From Apopatosoma sp963618495 (GTDB lineage Bacteria; Bacillota; Clostridia; Oscillospirales; CAG-272): a DNA stretch of 64,000 nucleotides. The stretch spans positions 1-64,000 of the forward strand of contig CAVESF010000001.1 of the NCBI GenBank assembly GCA_963618495.1, read 5' to 3'. Of the stretch, positions 8,169 through 17,060 are shown piece after piece (position 1 is the stretch's first letter; the number at the start of each line of letters is the position of its first letter). The notes under the pieces were generated by a model, which was given only the letters and a program-made list of their open reading frames with translations, did no database searches and was not told the origin of the DNA. The translations under genes were made by a program, and so were the position numbers.

Positions 8169-8239
8169 TTTTTGCTAAAAAAAGTATTTTCAGGCAGATA
8201 CCGCAAAGCAAAGGTGCATTTCAATTACAAATCGGAAAG

Positions 8240-8281
8240 TCTCCCGCGGATATCCGCAGGAGATTTTCCGGTATATCCGGC
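8240..8281 (-). terminator. Tandem inverted repeats between convergent genes, possible terminator
   Basis: A 24-base near-perfect palindrome (8240-8263, centred on GCGGATATCCGC, one mismatch) is followed by CCGGTATATCCGG (8269-8281). Both lie downstream of the DUF4358-like lipoprotein stop at 8293. The minus-strand T-tracts are short (ACTTTCC), so termination there would be modest. Confidence 0.45.
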
Positions 8282-8292
8282 TGTTTTTACAT

Positions 8293-8814
8293 TCATCTTT
8301 CAATTCTGTAAAAAACATCGCTCATATCGGGATGCAGTTTTTTCAGCGAAGCGAAAACCGCATCTGCCTCCGCATTGCTTCCGAGCACCATCACAATATA
8401 GTCGCCGAAATATGCGCCTGCCGCCTGCTCTGCGCCCATGCAGATCCATTTATTCAGGTCGGCGCCCTCAACCATCTCGTGCATAAGCGACTCCGCGGAA
8501 ACGCCCGCCTTTACCTTCACCATGGTAAGCTCATATGTGTTCGGCTGAATATCGGGACAGGAATAATATGCCTCCTCCATATTTTCCTTCACGGAATCTG
8601 CCGAAAGCCCGATATGATATTTCGCCTCATAATCCGCATGCTCACCAGAAGCGGTAAATTTTTTTGCCCGCGGCATGCTTTTTATCCATGTTTCGCTTTC
8701 AAGCCCTCTGTATGTTTCTTTTATCATGCCCGGTATGCTCTGCTCTCCGCTTCCGCATGAAACAAAGAGAAAAAGCATCATGAGAGAAATCATGAGAGAA
8801 ATAACCTTTTTCAT
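8293..8814 (-). CDS. Putative lipoprotein, DUF4358-like
   Basis: A 173-residue protein with a lipoprotein signal: MKKVISLMISL, a hydrophobic core, then the lipobox FVSC with Cys20. The mature part has the pattern of the clostridial DUF4358 family. It has a repeated alpha-beta layout ending in YFGDYIVMVLGSNAEADAVFASLKKL, consistent with a small extracytoplasmic domain anchored to the membrane. Function is unknown. It lies 17 bases behind hemW on the same strand and is probably its operon partner. No catalytic residues are recognisable. Confidence 0.6.
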   Translation of the reverse strand: MKKVISLMISLMMLFLFVSCGSGEQSIPGMIKETYRGLESETWIKSMPRAKKFTASGEHADYEAKYHIGLSADSVKENMEEAYYSCPDIQPNTYELTMVKVKAGVSAESLMHEMVEGADLNKWICMGAEQAAGAYFGDYIVMVLGSNAEADAVFASLKKLHPDMSDVFYRIER

Positions 8815-8831
8815 TTTTTATATTTCCTTTC

Positions 8832-9974
8832 TTAATTAAAATCAAGAATTTCGCTGAGAATATAATTGGAAACAAGCATCCCTTCGCGCGAGAGGCGGAA
8901 GCATCCGTCACCCTGTATTATGAAGCCTTTATCTATGAACGGCTTCATTTTTTTATAATATTTCAGAGCGAAGTTACCGCCGAATCGCCTGCCCCAGTCG
9001 TCCGTATCCACACCGTATGATGTGCGGAAAGCCATCATCACATATTGCGCTTCAAGCTCGTTTTTCGTCGGCGTACTCGATTGCTCTGTCAGCGTCGTAT
9101 CATTTTCCGTTCCGAGGAAAAGTTTGAGATCCTTTTTGTATGAGAAAAGTCTGCCGTCTATAAAAGAATGCGCACCGGGACCGAATCCGAGAAAATCCAT
9201 GCTCCGCCAGTATTTGAGATTGTGTCTGCTCTCGCGTCCCACCTTTGCGAAATTGCTTATCTCGTACTGCTTGTATCCGCGCTTTTCAAAGCTTTCCACC
9301 GATTTCGTATACATAGCCACCTGCGTGTCCTCGTCGGGGATATGCGCCGCTACCTCGGGATTATTGCCAAAGGGCGTTCCCACCTCGAGTTTCAACCCAT
9401 AGAAAGATATATGCTCGGGCGCAAGCTCCAGCGCGTAGCTCACCGTATCGGCAAGCCTCTTTTCGCTCTGCCACGGGAGCGCGTACATTATATCGAAGCT
9501 GATATTGTCAAAGCCCTCCATGCGCGCAAGCAGATATGTGTTTTCAAAGTCATTCCGCGTATGTATGCGCGAGAGCAGTTTCAGCTCCGCATCGGACGCG
9601 CTCTGCATACCGATGCTGAGCCTGTTCACGCCCGCCGAATGAAAGGCGGAAAGTGAAGCGCTGTCCACCGTTCCGGGATTTGTCTCGAGCGTTATCTCCG
9701 CATCGCGCGTTATGTCAAAGGTTTCGCGCAGTGCCGAGTTTATGAGCGCCATATCGCTCTCCGAGAGAAGCGAGGGCGTTCCTCCGCCGAAATACAGCGT
9801 ATCGACTTTTCTTCCGTGCGCATATGGCTTGGCGCGCCTTATCTGCGCCGCGAGCGCACGCGCGTATGCCGTCATGGCATCAGGATTATACGGCACGGAA
9901 TAAAAATCGCAATATGCGCATTTTCTTATGCAAAAAGGAACATGGATATATAAGCCCAAAAGTTTATCAGCCAT
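8832..9974 (-). CDS. hemW: HemW-type radical SAM protein (heme chaperone, HemN family)
   Basis: A 380-residue radical SAM enzyme. The iron-sulfur motif CIRKCAYCDF places Cys15, Cys19 and Cys22 in a C-x3-C-x2-C pattern. The residue after the third Cys region is Asp-Phe rather than the extra Cys of true HemN, which points to HemW. Next come the FGGGTPS SAM-binding segment and the GMQSASDAELKLLSRIHT region. HemW proteins bind heme and deliver it to targets. They are often misannotated as oxygen-independent coproporphyrinogen oxidase. The gene directly follows lepA (15-base gap), a neighbourhood common in Firmicutes. The Shine-Dalgarno is weak. Confidence 0.9.
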   Translation of the reverse strand: MADKLLGLYIHVPFCIRKCAYCDFYSVPYNPDAMTAYARALAAQIRRAKPYAHGRKVDTLYFGGGTPSLLSESDMALINSALRETFDITRDAEITLETNPGTVDSASLSAFHSAGVNRLSIGMQSASDAELKLLSRIHTRNDFENTYLLARMEGFDNISFDIMYALPWQSEKRLADTVSYALELAPEHISFYGLKLEVGTPFGNNPEVAAHIPDEDTQVAMYTKSVESFEKRGYKQYEISNFAKVGRESRHNLKYWRSMDFLGFGPGAHSFIDGRLFSYKKDLKLFLGTENDTTLTEQSSTPTKNELEAQYVMMAFRTSYGVDTDDWGRRFGGNFALKYYKKMKPFIDKGFIIQGDGCFRLSREGMLVSNYILSEILDFN

Positions 9975-9989
9975 TCTGAGAGACCGCGC

Positions 9990-11798
9990 TTATTCCTCGT
10001 CCAGCTTCAGCACCGCCATGAATGTCTCCGGCGGAACCTCCACAGAGCCGAGCTTTCTCATGCGCTTTTTTCCTTCCTTCTGTTTTTCGAGCAGTTTTTT
10101 CTTTCGTGTGATATCGCCGCCGTAGCATTTCGCCAGCACATCCTTGCGCATAGCCTTGACGGTTTCGCGGGCGATGACTCTGCCGCCTATCGCCGCCTGC
10201 ACAGGCACCTCAAAGAGCTGGCGCGGTATATTTTCCTTAAGCGCCTCGACTATCTTTCTGCCGCGGGCATAAGCCTTATCGGCATGAACGATGAACGAAA
10301 GCGCGTCCACTATCTCGAGGTTGAGCAGGATATCAAGCTTCACAAGTTTGCTTTCTTCATATCCCGCGAGTTCATAGTCGAGCGAAGCGTAGCCCTTGCT
10401 GCGGCTCTTGAGCGCATCGAAGAAATCGTATATTATCTCGTTGAGCGGCAGCGTATAATGAAGCTCCACGCGGTTTTTGTCTATATACTTCATATCGGCA
10501 AAAATGCCGCGCCTGTCCTTGCAGAGATCCATTATTCCGCCGACATAATCCGTCGGTGTGATTATGCTTGCCCTGACAACAGGCTCATATGCCGCCGCTA
10601 TCTCGTCGGGTGAGGGATAAACGGCAGGATTGTCGATATATTTCTCCTCCCCGTTTTTGTACTGCACCTTGTAAATAACGCTCGGCGCAGTCGTAACAAG
10701 GTCGAGATTGAATTCCCTCTCCAGCCGCTCGGCGATAATCTCCATATGGAGCAGACCGAGAAAGCCGCAACGGAAGCCGAAGCCGAGAGCTATACTCGTT
10801 TCGGGTTCAAAGGTGAGCGCCGCATCGTTGAGGCGGAGCTTCTCGAGCGCATCGCGTAGGTCTGGATACTTCGCGCCATCGGCGGGATATATTCCCGCAA
10901 AAACCATCGGGAGCGCCTGCTTGAAGCCCTCAAAAGGCTCTGCCGTCGGGTTTTCCGCATCGGTTACGGTGTCGCCCACGCGCGTATCGGCTACATTCTT
11001 TATGCTCGCCGTGATATATCCCACCTCGCCCGCGCGTATACTCTCCGCCGGAACAAGCCCGAAAGCGGACATATAGCCGACATCGACCACCTCAAATTCC
11101 GCTCCGGTATTCATCATGCGTATCTTCATTCCCGTGCGCACAGCGCCGTCCTTGACGCGTACATAAACGACAACGCCGCGGTATGAATCGTAATACGAAT
11201 CGAATATCAGACATTTGAGAGGTGCTTTTTCATCGCCCTCGGGTGCCGGAATATCGGAAACGATATGCTCCAGCACATCGCCGATATTGAGTCCCGTCTT
11301 TGCGGAAACAGCGGGGCAATCCTCCGCGGGGATTCCGATGATATCCTCTATCTCGGAGCGAACGCCCTCTATATCCGCGCTCGGCAGGTCTATTTTGTTT
11401 ATGACGGGGATTATCTCGAGGTCGTTTTCAAGCGCAAGATAAGTGTTTGCCAGAGTCTGCGCCTCTATTCCCTGCGTCGCATCGACGACGAGCAGTGCGC
11501 CCTCGCAAGCCTTCAGCGAGCGGGAAACCTCGTAGTTGAAGTCGACGTGTCCGGGAGTGTCGATGAGATTGAACTCATACGTCTCACCGTCCGCCGCCTT
11601 GTAATTGACCTTGACGGCACGGGCTTTTATCGTTATTCCGCGTTCGCGCTCTATATCCATATTGTCGAGGAGCTGATCCTCCATATCGCGCTTGGCAACG
11701 CTCTGCGTCGATTCCAGAAGTCTGTCTGCAAGCGTACTCTTGCCATGGTCTATATGCGCTATTATAGAAAAATTGCGTATTTTTTCCTGTCTCGTCAT
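9990..11798 (-). CDS. lepA: Elongation factor 4 (back-translocating GTPase LepA)
   Basis: A 602-residue translational GTPase. The G1 motif AHIDHGKST is at residues 14-22, G3 is DTPGH, and G4 is NKID followed by the SAKTG G5-type segment. The EF4-specific C-terminal domain ends in the conserved stretch containing YGGDITRKKKLLEKQKEGKKRMRK. The length is typical (about 600). LepA acts on stalled or mistranslocated ribosomes under ionic stress and in 30S biogenesis. AGAGGAAA precedes the ATG. A promoter lies just upstream, and hemW follows in the same unit. Confidence 0.98.
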   Translation of the reverse strand: MTRQEKIRNFSIIAHIDHGKSTLADRLLESTQSVAKRDMEDQLLDNMDIERERGITIKARAVKVNYKAADGETYEFNLIDTPGHVDFNYEVSRSLKACEGALLVVDATQGIEAQTLANTYLALENDLEIIPVINKIDLPSADIEGVRSEIEDIIGIPAEDCPAVSAKTGLNIGDVLEHIVSDIPAPEGDEKAPLKCLIFDSYYDSYRGVVVYVRVKDGAVRTGMKIRMMNTGAEFEVVDVGYMSAFGLVPAESIRAGEVGYITASIKNVADTRVGDTVTDAENPTAEPFEGFKQALPMVFAGIYPADGAKYPDLRDALEKLRLNDAALTFEPETSIALGFGFRCGFLGLLHMEIIAERLEREFNLDLVTTAPSVIYKVQYKNGEEKYIDNPAVYPSPDEIAAAYEPVVRASIITPTDYVGGIMDLCKDRRGIFADMKYIDKNRVELHYTLPLNEIIYDFFDALKSRSKGYASLDYELAGYEESKLVKLDILLNLEIVDALSFIVHADKAYARGRKIVEALKENIPRQLFEVPVQAAIGGRVIARETVKAMRKDVLAKCYGGDITRKKKLLEKQKEGKKRMRKLGSVEVPPETFMAVLKLDEE

Positions 11799-11833
11799 CT
11801 TATATTTTTCCTCTGTTTATATAGATTAATTAT

Positions 11834-11862
11834 ATCATACCATAAAATCTTTATAAAGTCTA
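11834..11862 (-). promoter_or_regulatory. Probable promoter for lepA-hemW
   Basis: On the minus strand, TAGACT (11857-11862), a 17-base spacer and TATGAT (11834-11839), about 36 bases upstream of the lepA ATG. The -35 box is weak; the -10 region is AT-rich and plausible. Confidence 0.5.
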
Positions 11863-11885
11863 TAGCCGCGCGCTGTTTTTTTGCA

Positions 11886-14030
11886 TCAGTCTGAAAAATC
11901 AAATTTTATATTTCCCCCGGCATCCATTACGAGATATCCGTCAAATGGCTTGCCAGCCTTGGAGATAAAGCCCTTGATTTTTGAGCTTTTCCCGCTTTCG
12001 AGCAGCATTTTCGCATTCGTTTTGGAAATGACGCGCTTGCAGATAAACCCGCTTATCCTGAATTTACATCCGTCCTTATAGCCGGTGCAGCCGTATCCGT
12101 AGCGCCCGCGGATGACCGGCTTGCCGCAGAGCGGACATTTTCCGATTTCGTCGCCGTAGAAGCCCGTATCGGTTTCCACCTCGGGCGCATCGTCGCGCCG
12201 CGCGAAAACATCCGCTATATTCTTTTCGGCAAGCGCAATGCTGTCATCCACAGTGATATTGCCGTGGAAAACCTTTTTGAGTGCCTGACCCATCTCGCTC
12301 GTTTTGTATTTATCCATCGATATCTGCATATTCGCAAGCGATTCTATGAGAAATTCGCCTGCGGGGAGGATAGTATACACATCCTTTTGCAGCGCGATGT
12401 AGCCGCTCTTTATCGCATTGTCGATGATGCCCGTGCGCGTAGCCTCGGTGCCAAGCTCCAGTCCCTCAAATATCGCCCTGTAATCCTCCGCGTCGTCGCA
12501 CTCGGATTCTTCCGCTCCTGCGGAATCCGCGCTTGCCTCCGCACTCGCCGCCTCTGCCGCCGCGGCTTTGTCCTCCTTGAAAGGATTTTTCAGATAATTG
12601 TTGAGCGTCTCTATCGTATAGTGCTTCGGCGGGTTTGTCTCTTTTTCTATCGGGCAAAAAAGGATATTCACCTCGTCGCCCTTTTCGAGTTTCGGCAGTA
12701 TTTTGTCTTTCTGCGAAAAATCGTCGTATTTTGTCCAGCCCTTTTCCGTTATCACGGTACCCTTGAGCGTAAACTCTTCCCTCTCGCCGACTTTTATCTT
12801 TATCTCGGTCTTTTCGCATCGGCATTCCTCGGAGCAGAATACCGCGACAAACCTGCGGAATACCGTGGAATAAACCTTCGCCTCGTTTGGCGAGAGCGCA
12901 TTTTTATCCGGTATCTTGTATGTCGGCGTCAGTGCCGAATGGGATTCTATCTTGGAATCGTCAAAGATGGTTTTCTTATCCTTGAATGATACAGGATAAC
13001 CCATTTTCGATATGCTTTCAAGTATCTTTTTTATTTTGTCCTTTTCAGCTGTGGCGAGATATTCCGAGTTTGTTCTCGGATAGGTGAGATACCCCTGCTC
13101 ATAGAGCCTCTGAACTGTCGCAAGGCTCTCTTCCATAGGCATCTTGTACTTCTTGCCGAGTACATTCTGAAGCTTCGAGAGCGAATAGAGCTTGCCCGGG
13201 CTTATCGTGTCTTTCTTGCTCTTCTTGTCCGTGACTACGGCTTTCTCCGCGTTGTATTCGGCACAGAGCTTCTCCGCCTTTGCCTTGTCTTTCTTCTCAA
13301 ACTTGCTTTTGCTCGTCAGCTCTATCTTTTCGCCGTTTGTCTCCTCGGAACTCGATATCGCATAGTAGATATCCGGCGTAAAGCCCGAAATTGCCTTGTC
13401 GCGGTCGTATATCGCTTTTACTATCGGCACTATTACTCTGCCGACGCGAAGCAATGCGCCTGTTTTCAGCGTGGCAAAACGCGTCAGATTCACACCGTAG
13501 AGCCAGTCGATATATGTCCGCGCAAACCCCTCGTTTGCGAGATTGTCGTATTCGCTCTCGTTTTTCATATCGCGCAATGCCGAAGCGACTGTCTGCGGAG
13601 TCTGATCGGGAAGCCACAGTCGAACGAGATTCTTCCCCTCAGCGCCTGCATTTTCTATGCAGAGACGGACTATAATCTCTCCCTCTCTGTCCGCGTCTCC
13701 CGCATTTGCGATGATGTCCACATCCTGCCGCAGACAGAGTGCCTTTATCGTTTCAAACTGCTTTTTTACTCCCTCATCAATCTGCTTTTCCGCATTTTTC
13801 CGGAGCGCAAAGCGGAATTTCTCGGGGAAGCAAGGAAGTCCCTCCATAGTCCATTTGCCTGCGGGCTTCTGCTGATAATCCTCGATATCGCATAAAGAAA
13901 AAAGATGACCGAATGCCCAAGTCACAATGTAACCGCATCCCTCATAGTAGCCGTTTTTCTTTGTCATCTTGCCTATTCCGGCAACAATATTTCTTGCCAG
14001 ACTGGGCTTTTCGGCTATTATGAGCGTCAT
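11886..14030 (-). CDS. topB: DNA topoisomerase III (type IA)
   Basis: A 714-residue type IA topoisomerase. The N-terminal Toprim domain starts with IIAEKPS (Glu7) and has the metal-binding DADRE at 112-116. The catalytic tyrosine is in TYPRT, Tyr317. A C-terminal zinc-ribbon-like segment, CPLCGKPVIRGRYGYGC with two later cysteines, is followed by a repeat-like tail (KTNAKMLLESGKSSKIKGF). It decatenates DNA through single-strand passage. Unusual is a low-complexity Ala/Glu/Ser/Asp insertion of about 35 residues near residues 480-515, between catalytic-domain segments. The gene follows the MATE transporter by 25 bases with an AGGGAG site. Confidence 0.93.
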   Translation of the reverse strand: MTLIIAEKPSLARNIVAGIGKMTKKNGYYEGCGYIVTWAFGHLFSLCDIEDYQQKPAGKWTMEGLPCFPEKFRFALRKNAEKQIDEGVKKQFETIKALCLRQDVDIIANAGDADREGEIIVRLCIENAGAEGKNLVRLWLPDQTPQTVASALRDMKNESEYDNLANEGFARTYIDWLYGVNLTRFATLKTGALLRVGRVIVPIVKAIYDRDKAISGFTPDIYYAISSSEETNGEKIELTSKSKFEKKDKAKAEKLCAEYNAEKAVVTDKKSKKDTISPGKLYSLSKLQNVLGKKYKMPMEESLATVQRLYEQGYLTYPRTNSEYLATAEKDKIKKILESISKMGYPVSFKDKKTIFDDSKIESHSALTPTYKIPDKNALSPNEAKVYSTVFRRFVAVFCSEECRCEKTEIKIKVGEREEFTLKGTVITEKGWTKYDDFSQKDKILPKLEKGDEVNILFCPIEKETNPPKHYTIETLNNYLKNPFKEDKAAAAEAASAEASADSAGAEESECDDAEDYRAIFEGLELGTEATRTGIIDNAIKSGYIALQKDVYTILPAGEFLIESLANMQISMDKYKTSEMGQALKKVFHGNITVDDSIALAEKNIADVFARRDDAPEVETDTGFYGDEIGKCPLCGKPVIRGRYGYGCTGYKDGCKFRISGFICKRVISKTNAKMLLESGKSSKIKGFISKAGKPFDGYLVMDAGGNIKFDFSD

Positions 14031-14055
14031 CTTTTCATTCTCCCTGTATTTTATT

Positions 14056-15423
14056 TTATATATTCGGCATAAGCTCGCGCTTCATTTTTTTCTGCACTAT
14101 GAGATAGTAAATAAAGAATCCGACAAGCTCCAGCGCCCACGAAATCGGATAAGCGAGATAGAGCCACATGATATCGTCATGGAACTGCGCAAATACGGTA
14201 TAAATCCATGCTATTCGAAAAACGCATATCGTGGTAAGTGAAACGACAGTCGGCGTAAGCGACCTGCCCCAGCCTCTCACCATGCCGAGTATAACCTCTG
14301 CCATGCCGTGCATGAAATATGTGAAGGCAAAAAGCTTCAGTCTGAGCATACCGTAGTCTATCGCCTCGGGCGTATCCGTATAAATCTTCAGCAATGGTCT
14401 GCCGAAAACATAAGATACTATCGAGAGCGTAAGTCCCGATACCGCCGCAAGCACGAGGCAATGAACGAGTATTTTTTTCATTCTCTCGGGCTTCTTTGCG
14501 CCGTAGTTCTGCCCCGAGAAGGCTATCGCCGCCTGAGAAAATCCGCACATCGTCTGATAGGTGAAGCCCTCTATATTCGATGCCGCCGTAACTCCGGACA
14601 TAGCCACCTTGCCGAAGCTGTTGACCGCAGTCTGGATGATGAGGTTGGATATAGAGAAGATAGCGCCGTTGAGTCCCGCCGGAACGCCTATCTTTATTAT
14701 CTTGGCAAGCTCCGCTTTATGTATTTTCAGCTCTCTGATGCTGAGGCGGCACATTCCTTCGTTTTTCATAAGTGCAATAACCACAAGCACGGCGGATATA
14801 GCCTGCGAGATGATAGTTGCTATCGCAACGCCGTCCACGGTCATCTTGAAGCAGATAACAAAAACGAGATTGAAAATAACATTTATAATTCCGGCAAGCG
14901 TAAGGAAATAGAGCGGCCGCTTCGTATCGCCCGAAGCACGCATTATGGACGCACCGAAATTATAGAGTATATTCACAGGTGCGCCTGCAAAATATATGCG
15001 TATGTAGACTACCGCGAGAGGAAGCACATCTTCGGGAACATCCTGTGCACGAAGCATCTCGGGAGCGAGAATTATGGCAATGCCGCCGATGAAAATGCCG
15101 CTGATAAGCGCGACAAGAACAGCCGTATGCAATGTCCTGTGGCATCCTTCATTATCCTGCGCACCGTAGTAATTGGCAAAAACAACGCCGGCACCGACGG
15201 AAAGCCCGAGAAATATATTGAGCAGAAGATTTATTGTAGAGCCTGTCGCACCGACGGCGGCAAGGCAGGCATCTCCCGCCCATTTTCCGACGACCACAAG
15301 ATCGGCGGCATTATAGAGAAGCTGGAGATAGCTGGTTATTATCAGCGGTATCGCAAAAGCGATGATATTCGGCAGAATACGACCCGAGGTCATATCCACC
15401 TGCGGAAGCAGTTTTCTTTTCAT
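14056..15423 (-). CDS. MATE-family multidrug/Na+ antiporter
   Basis: A 455-residue membrane protein with 12 predicted helices in two similar halves, as in MATE exporters. Typical segments are LQLLYNAADLVVVGKWAG in helix 1, an N-terminal-half GxNYGAQ-like FANYYGAQ, and its C-terminal-half counterpart FSGQNYGAK. It would export drugs or metabolites using a Na+ or H+ gradient. Given the exopolysaccharide genes about 7 kb away it is not a likely flippase, because the sequence is of the NorM/DinF type. The Shine-Dalgarno is weak. It lies 29 bases after the aminotransferase. Confidence 0.9.
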   Translation of the reverse strand: MKRKLLPQVDMTSGRILPNIIAFAIPLIITSYLQLLYNAADLVVVGKWAGDACLAAVGATGSTINLLLNIFLGLSVGAGVVFANYYGAQDNEGCHRTLHTAVLVALISGIFIGGIAIILAPEMLRAQDVPEDVLPLAVVYIRIYFAGAPVNILYNFGASIMRASGDTKRPLYFLTLAGIINVIFNLVFVICFKMTVDGVAIATIISQAISAVLVVIALMKNEGMCRLSIRELKIHKAELAKIIKIGVPAGLNGAIFSISNLIIQTAVNSFGKVAMSGVTAASNIEGFTYQTMCGFSQAAIAFSGQNYGAKKPERMKKILVHCLVLAAVSGLTLSIVSYVFGRPLLKIYTDTPEAIDYGMLRLKLFAFTYFMHGMAEVILGMVRGWGRSLTPTVVSLTTICVFRIAWIYTVFAQFHDDIMWLYLAYPISWALELVGFFIYYLIVQKKMKRELMPNI

Positions 15424-15452
15424 TGCAGTATATTTTTATCCTTGAGTATGGT

Positions 15453-16673
15453 TTATTTCTGATGATAATCCGAGAGAAAATCTCCTATATCGGCTATCGC
15501 ACGTGAGAGAATCTCCGCCTCGGGAAGCATTACTATGCGGAAATGGTCGTTTCCGCTCCAGTCGAATCCGCTTGCGGGAACGATCAGGATATGCTTCTCA
15601 TGGAGCAGATCCATCGCAAATTTCTTGTCGTCCTTTATGCCGAAACGCGCCTTGTCAAGCTTCGGAAACATATAGAAAGCGGCACTGTTCTTGATATAAG
15701 TTATTCCGTCTATCTTCGAAAGTCCGCGTGCCGTAGCCTCGCGCTGCTCATAGAGCCTGCCACCCGGCACTATCATGGACTTTGTATATTCGCTGTCGGC
15801 AAGTGCGGCGGGAATGACAAGCTGTGTCAGCGCATTGCCGCAGAGACGCATGGAGGCATATTTCACGAGTCCCTGCATTATATCGGAATATGCGCTCTTG
15901 TTTCCCGAAAGCACAAGCCAGCCGCAACGGAAGCCGCAGAGGCAATGCGATTTCGAGAGTCCGTTCAGCGTGACGCAGACGGCATCGTCGCCCGCGAGCG
16001 CCGCAGTGGAGATATGTTCTTTTCCGTCCATCACGAGCCTGTCGTATATCTCGTCCGAGAAAATGATGAGATTATGCTCGCGCGCAATCCTCACTATCTC
16101 GGAAAGAATCTCCGGCGGATAAAGTGAGCCTGTCGGATTATTCGGATTTATTATGAGGATAGCCCTCGTTCTGCCTGTAATCTTCGATTTGATATCGTTT
16201 ACATCGGGATACCAGTCCGAGCTTTCGTCGCAGGTATAGAAAACAGGCTTTGCTCCTGCGATATAAGCCGAATTTGTCCAAAGAGAGTAGCTCGGCGAAG
16301 GAATGAGAAATTCATCTCCGAAATTCAGAGTTACAGCCGTCAGCATAGAGGCAAGCTCACTGACACCGTTTCCTATGAAAACATCGTCGGGAGTGATGCC
16401 CTTTATTCCCTTTACGCTTTCGTATGCGCAGATAGCTTCTCTTGCCTCCGCCATGCCGCGGAAATCGCAATATCCCACTGCCTTGTCCATATTTTCCGAG
16501 AGAGCGCGGCGCACGCTCTCGGGCATTTTAAAGCCGAAAGCCGCAGGATTTCCCGTATTGAGCTTGAGCACGGGAATGCCTTTCTTCTGCATTTCCAGCG
16601 CTTCTGCAAAAATAGGTCCTCTTATATCAGAGTGCACCGGTATGAGTTTGTCCGACATCAGTATTTTTTCCAT
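15453..16673 (-). CDS. Class I/II pyridoxal-phosphate aminotransferase (AlaA-like)
   Basis: A 406-residue fold-type I PLP enzyme. Visible are NPNNPTG (cofactor loop), SDEIYD (Asp that binds the PLP ring nitrogen), SKSHCLCGFRCGW with the Schiff-base Lys241, and a C-terminal FRIVMLP carrying the substrate-carboxylate Arg. The sequence resembles bacterial alanine aminotransferases (alanine plus 2-oxoglutarate to pyruvate plus glutamate), but related enzymes use other amino acids. I chose the ATG at 16671-16673 because ACGGAGAT lies 7 bases upstream; longer in-frame starts run into the tRNA terminator. No clear promoter of its own is seen. Confidence 0.85.
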   Translation of the reverse strand: MEKILMSDKLIPVHSDIRGPIFAEALEMQKKGIPVLKLNTGNPAAFGFKMPESVRRALSENMDKAVGYCDFRGMAEAREAICAYESVKGIKGITPDDVFIGNGVSELASMLTAVTLNFGDEFLIPSPSYSLWTNSAYIAGAKPVFYTCDESSDWYPDVNDIKSKITGRTRAILIINPNNPTGSLYPPEILSEIVRIAREHNLIIFSDEIYDRLVMDGKEHISTAALAGDDAVCVTLNGLSKSHCLCGFRCGWLVLSGNKSAYSDIMQGLVKYASMRLCGNALTQLVIPAALADSEYTKSMIVPGGRLYEQREATARGLSKIDGITYIKNSAAFYMFPKLDKARFGIKDDKKFAMDLLHEKHILIVPASGFDWSGNDHFRIVMLPEAEILSRAIADIGDFLSDYHQK

Positions 16674-16714
16674 TTTAAATATCTCCGTGAAAAAATTAGC
16701 CTGAAAAATTTCAT

Positions 16715-16743
16715 AAAAAAGCGACATATTGAAAATATGCCGC
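16715..16743 (-). terminator. Rho-independent terminator of the tRNA operon
   Basis: On the minus strand, GCGGCATATT pairs with AATATGTCGC (10 bp, one G-U) around a 3-base loop and runs directly into TTTTTT. It starts 12 bases past the tRNA-His CCA end and before the aminotransferase start. Confidence 0.9.
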
Positions 16744-16754
16744 ACTTTTTCGTA

Positions 16755-16832
16755 TGGGGTGGATAATCGGATTCGAACCGACGGCCTTCAGGGCCACAAC
16801 CTGACGCGCTAACCAACTGCGCTATATCCACC
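16755..16832 (-). tRNA. tRNA-His (GTG)
   Basis: It folds into a full cloverleaf: acceptor GTGGATA/TATCCAC, D-arm, anticodon stem TCAGG/CCTGA with loop TTGTGGC (anticodon GTG), and T-arm with TTCGAAT. The extra 5' G (position -1) opposite a C discriminator is the identity element of histidine tRNA. The CCA end is encoded (TGG at 16755-16757 on the plus strand). It is third in a three-tRNA transcript. Confidence 0.97.
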
Positions 16833-16835
16833 ATA

Positions 16836-16912
16836 TGGCGTGCCTTGAGGGACTCGAACCCCCGACCTACTGCTTAGAAGGCAGTTGCTCTATCCAGCTG
16901 AGCTAAAGGCAC
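16836..16912 (-). tRNA. tRNA-Arg (TCT)
   Basis: Acceptor GTGCCTT/AAGGCAC with G discriminator and encoded CCA, D-arm GCTCAGCTGGATAGAGC, anticodon stem CTGCC with loop TTCTAAG (anticodon TCT, reading AGA/AGG), and T-loop TTCGAGT. It lies 3 bases from tRNA-His and 2 from tRNA-Gly, so it is cotranscribed. Confidence 0.97.
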
Positions 16913-16914
16913 AT

Positions 16915-16988
16915 TGGAGCGGATGATGGGAATCGAACCCACGCGACCAGCTTGGAAGGCTGGAGTTCTACCATTGAACTACACCCGC
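16915..16988 (-). tRNA. tRNA-Gly (TCC)
   Basis: Acceptor GCGGGTG/CATCCGC with U discriminator and encoded CCA, a short D-arm (GTTCAATGGTAGAAC), anticodon stem CCAGC/GCTGG with loop CTTCCAA (anticodon TCC, reading GGA/GGG), and T-loop TTCGATT. It is the first tRNA after the promoter at 17017-17045. Confidence 0.97.
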
Positions 16989-17016
16989 AGTAGGCATTCT
17001 TTTTGAACGCCTATAC

Positions 17017-17045
17017 ATAATATCATAAAAGTGCAGATTTGTCAA
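17017..17045 (-). promoter_or_regulatory. Promoter of the tRNA-Gly-Arg-His operon
   Basis: On the minus strand, TTGACA (17040-17045), a 17-base spacer and TATTAT (17017-17022), about 29 bases upstream of the tRNA-Gly 5' end. It is near consensus and there is no coding sequence between. Confidence 0.88.
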
Positions 17046-17060
17046 TATAAATCTTTATTT

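Noticed and set aside
16674..16745. Longer start for the aminotransferase (24 extra residues)
   Set aside because: It would read through the tRNA operon terminator hairpin. The ATG at 16673 has a good Shine-Dalgarno.
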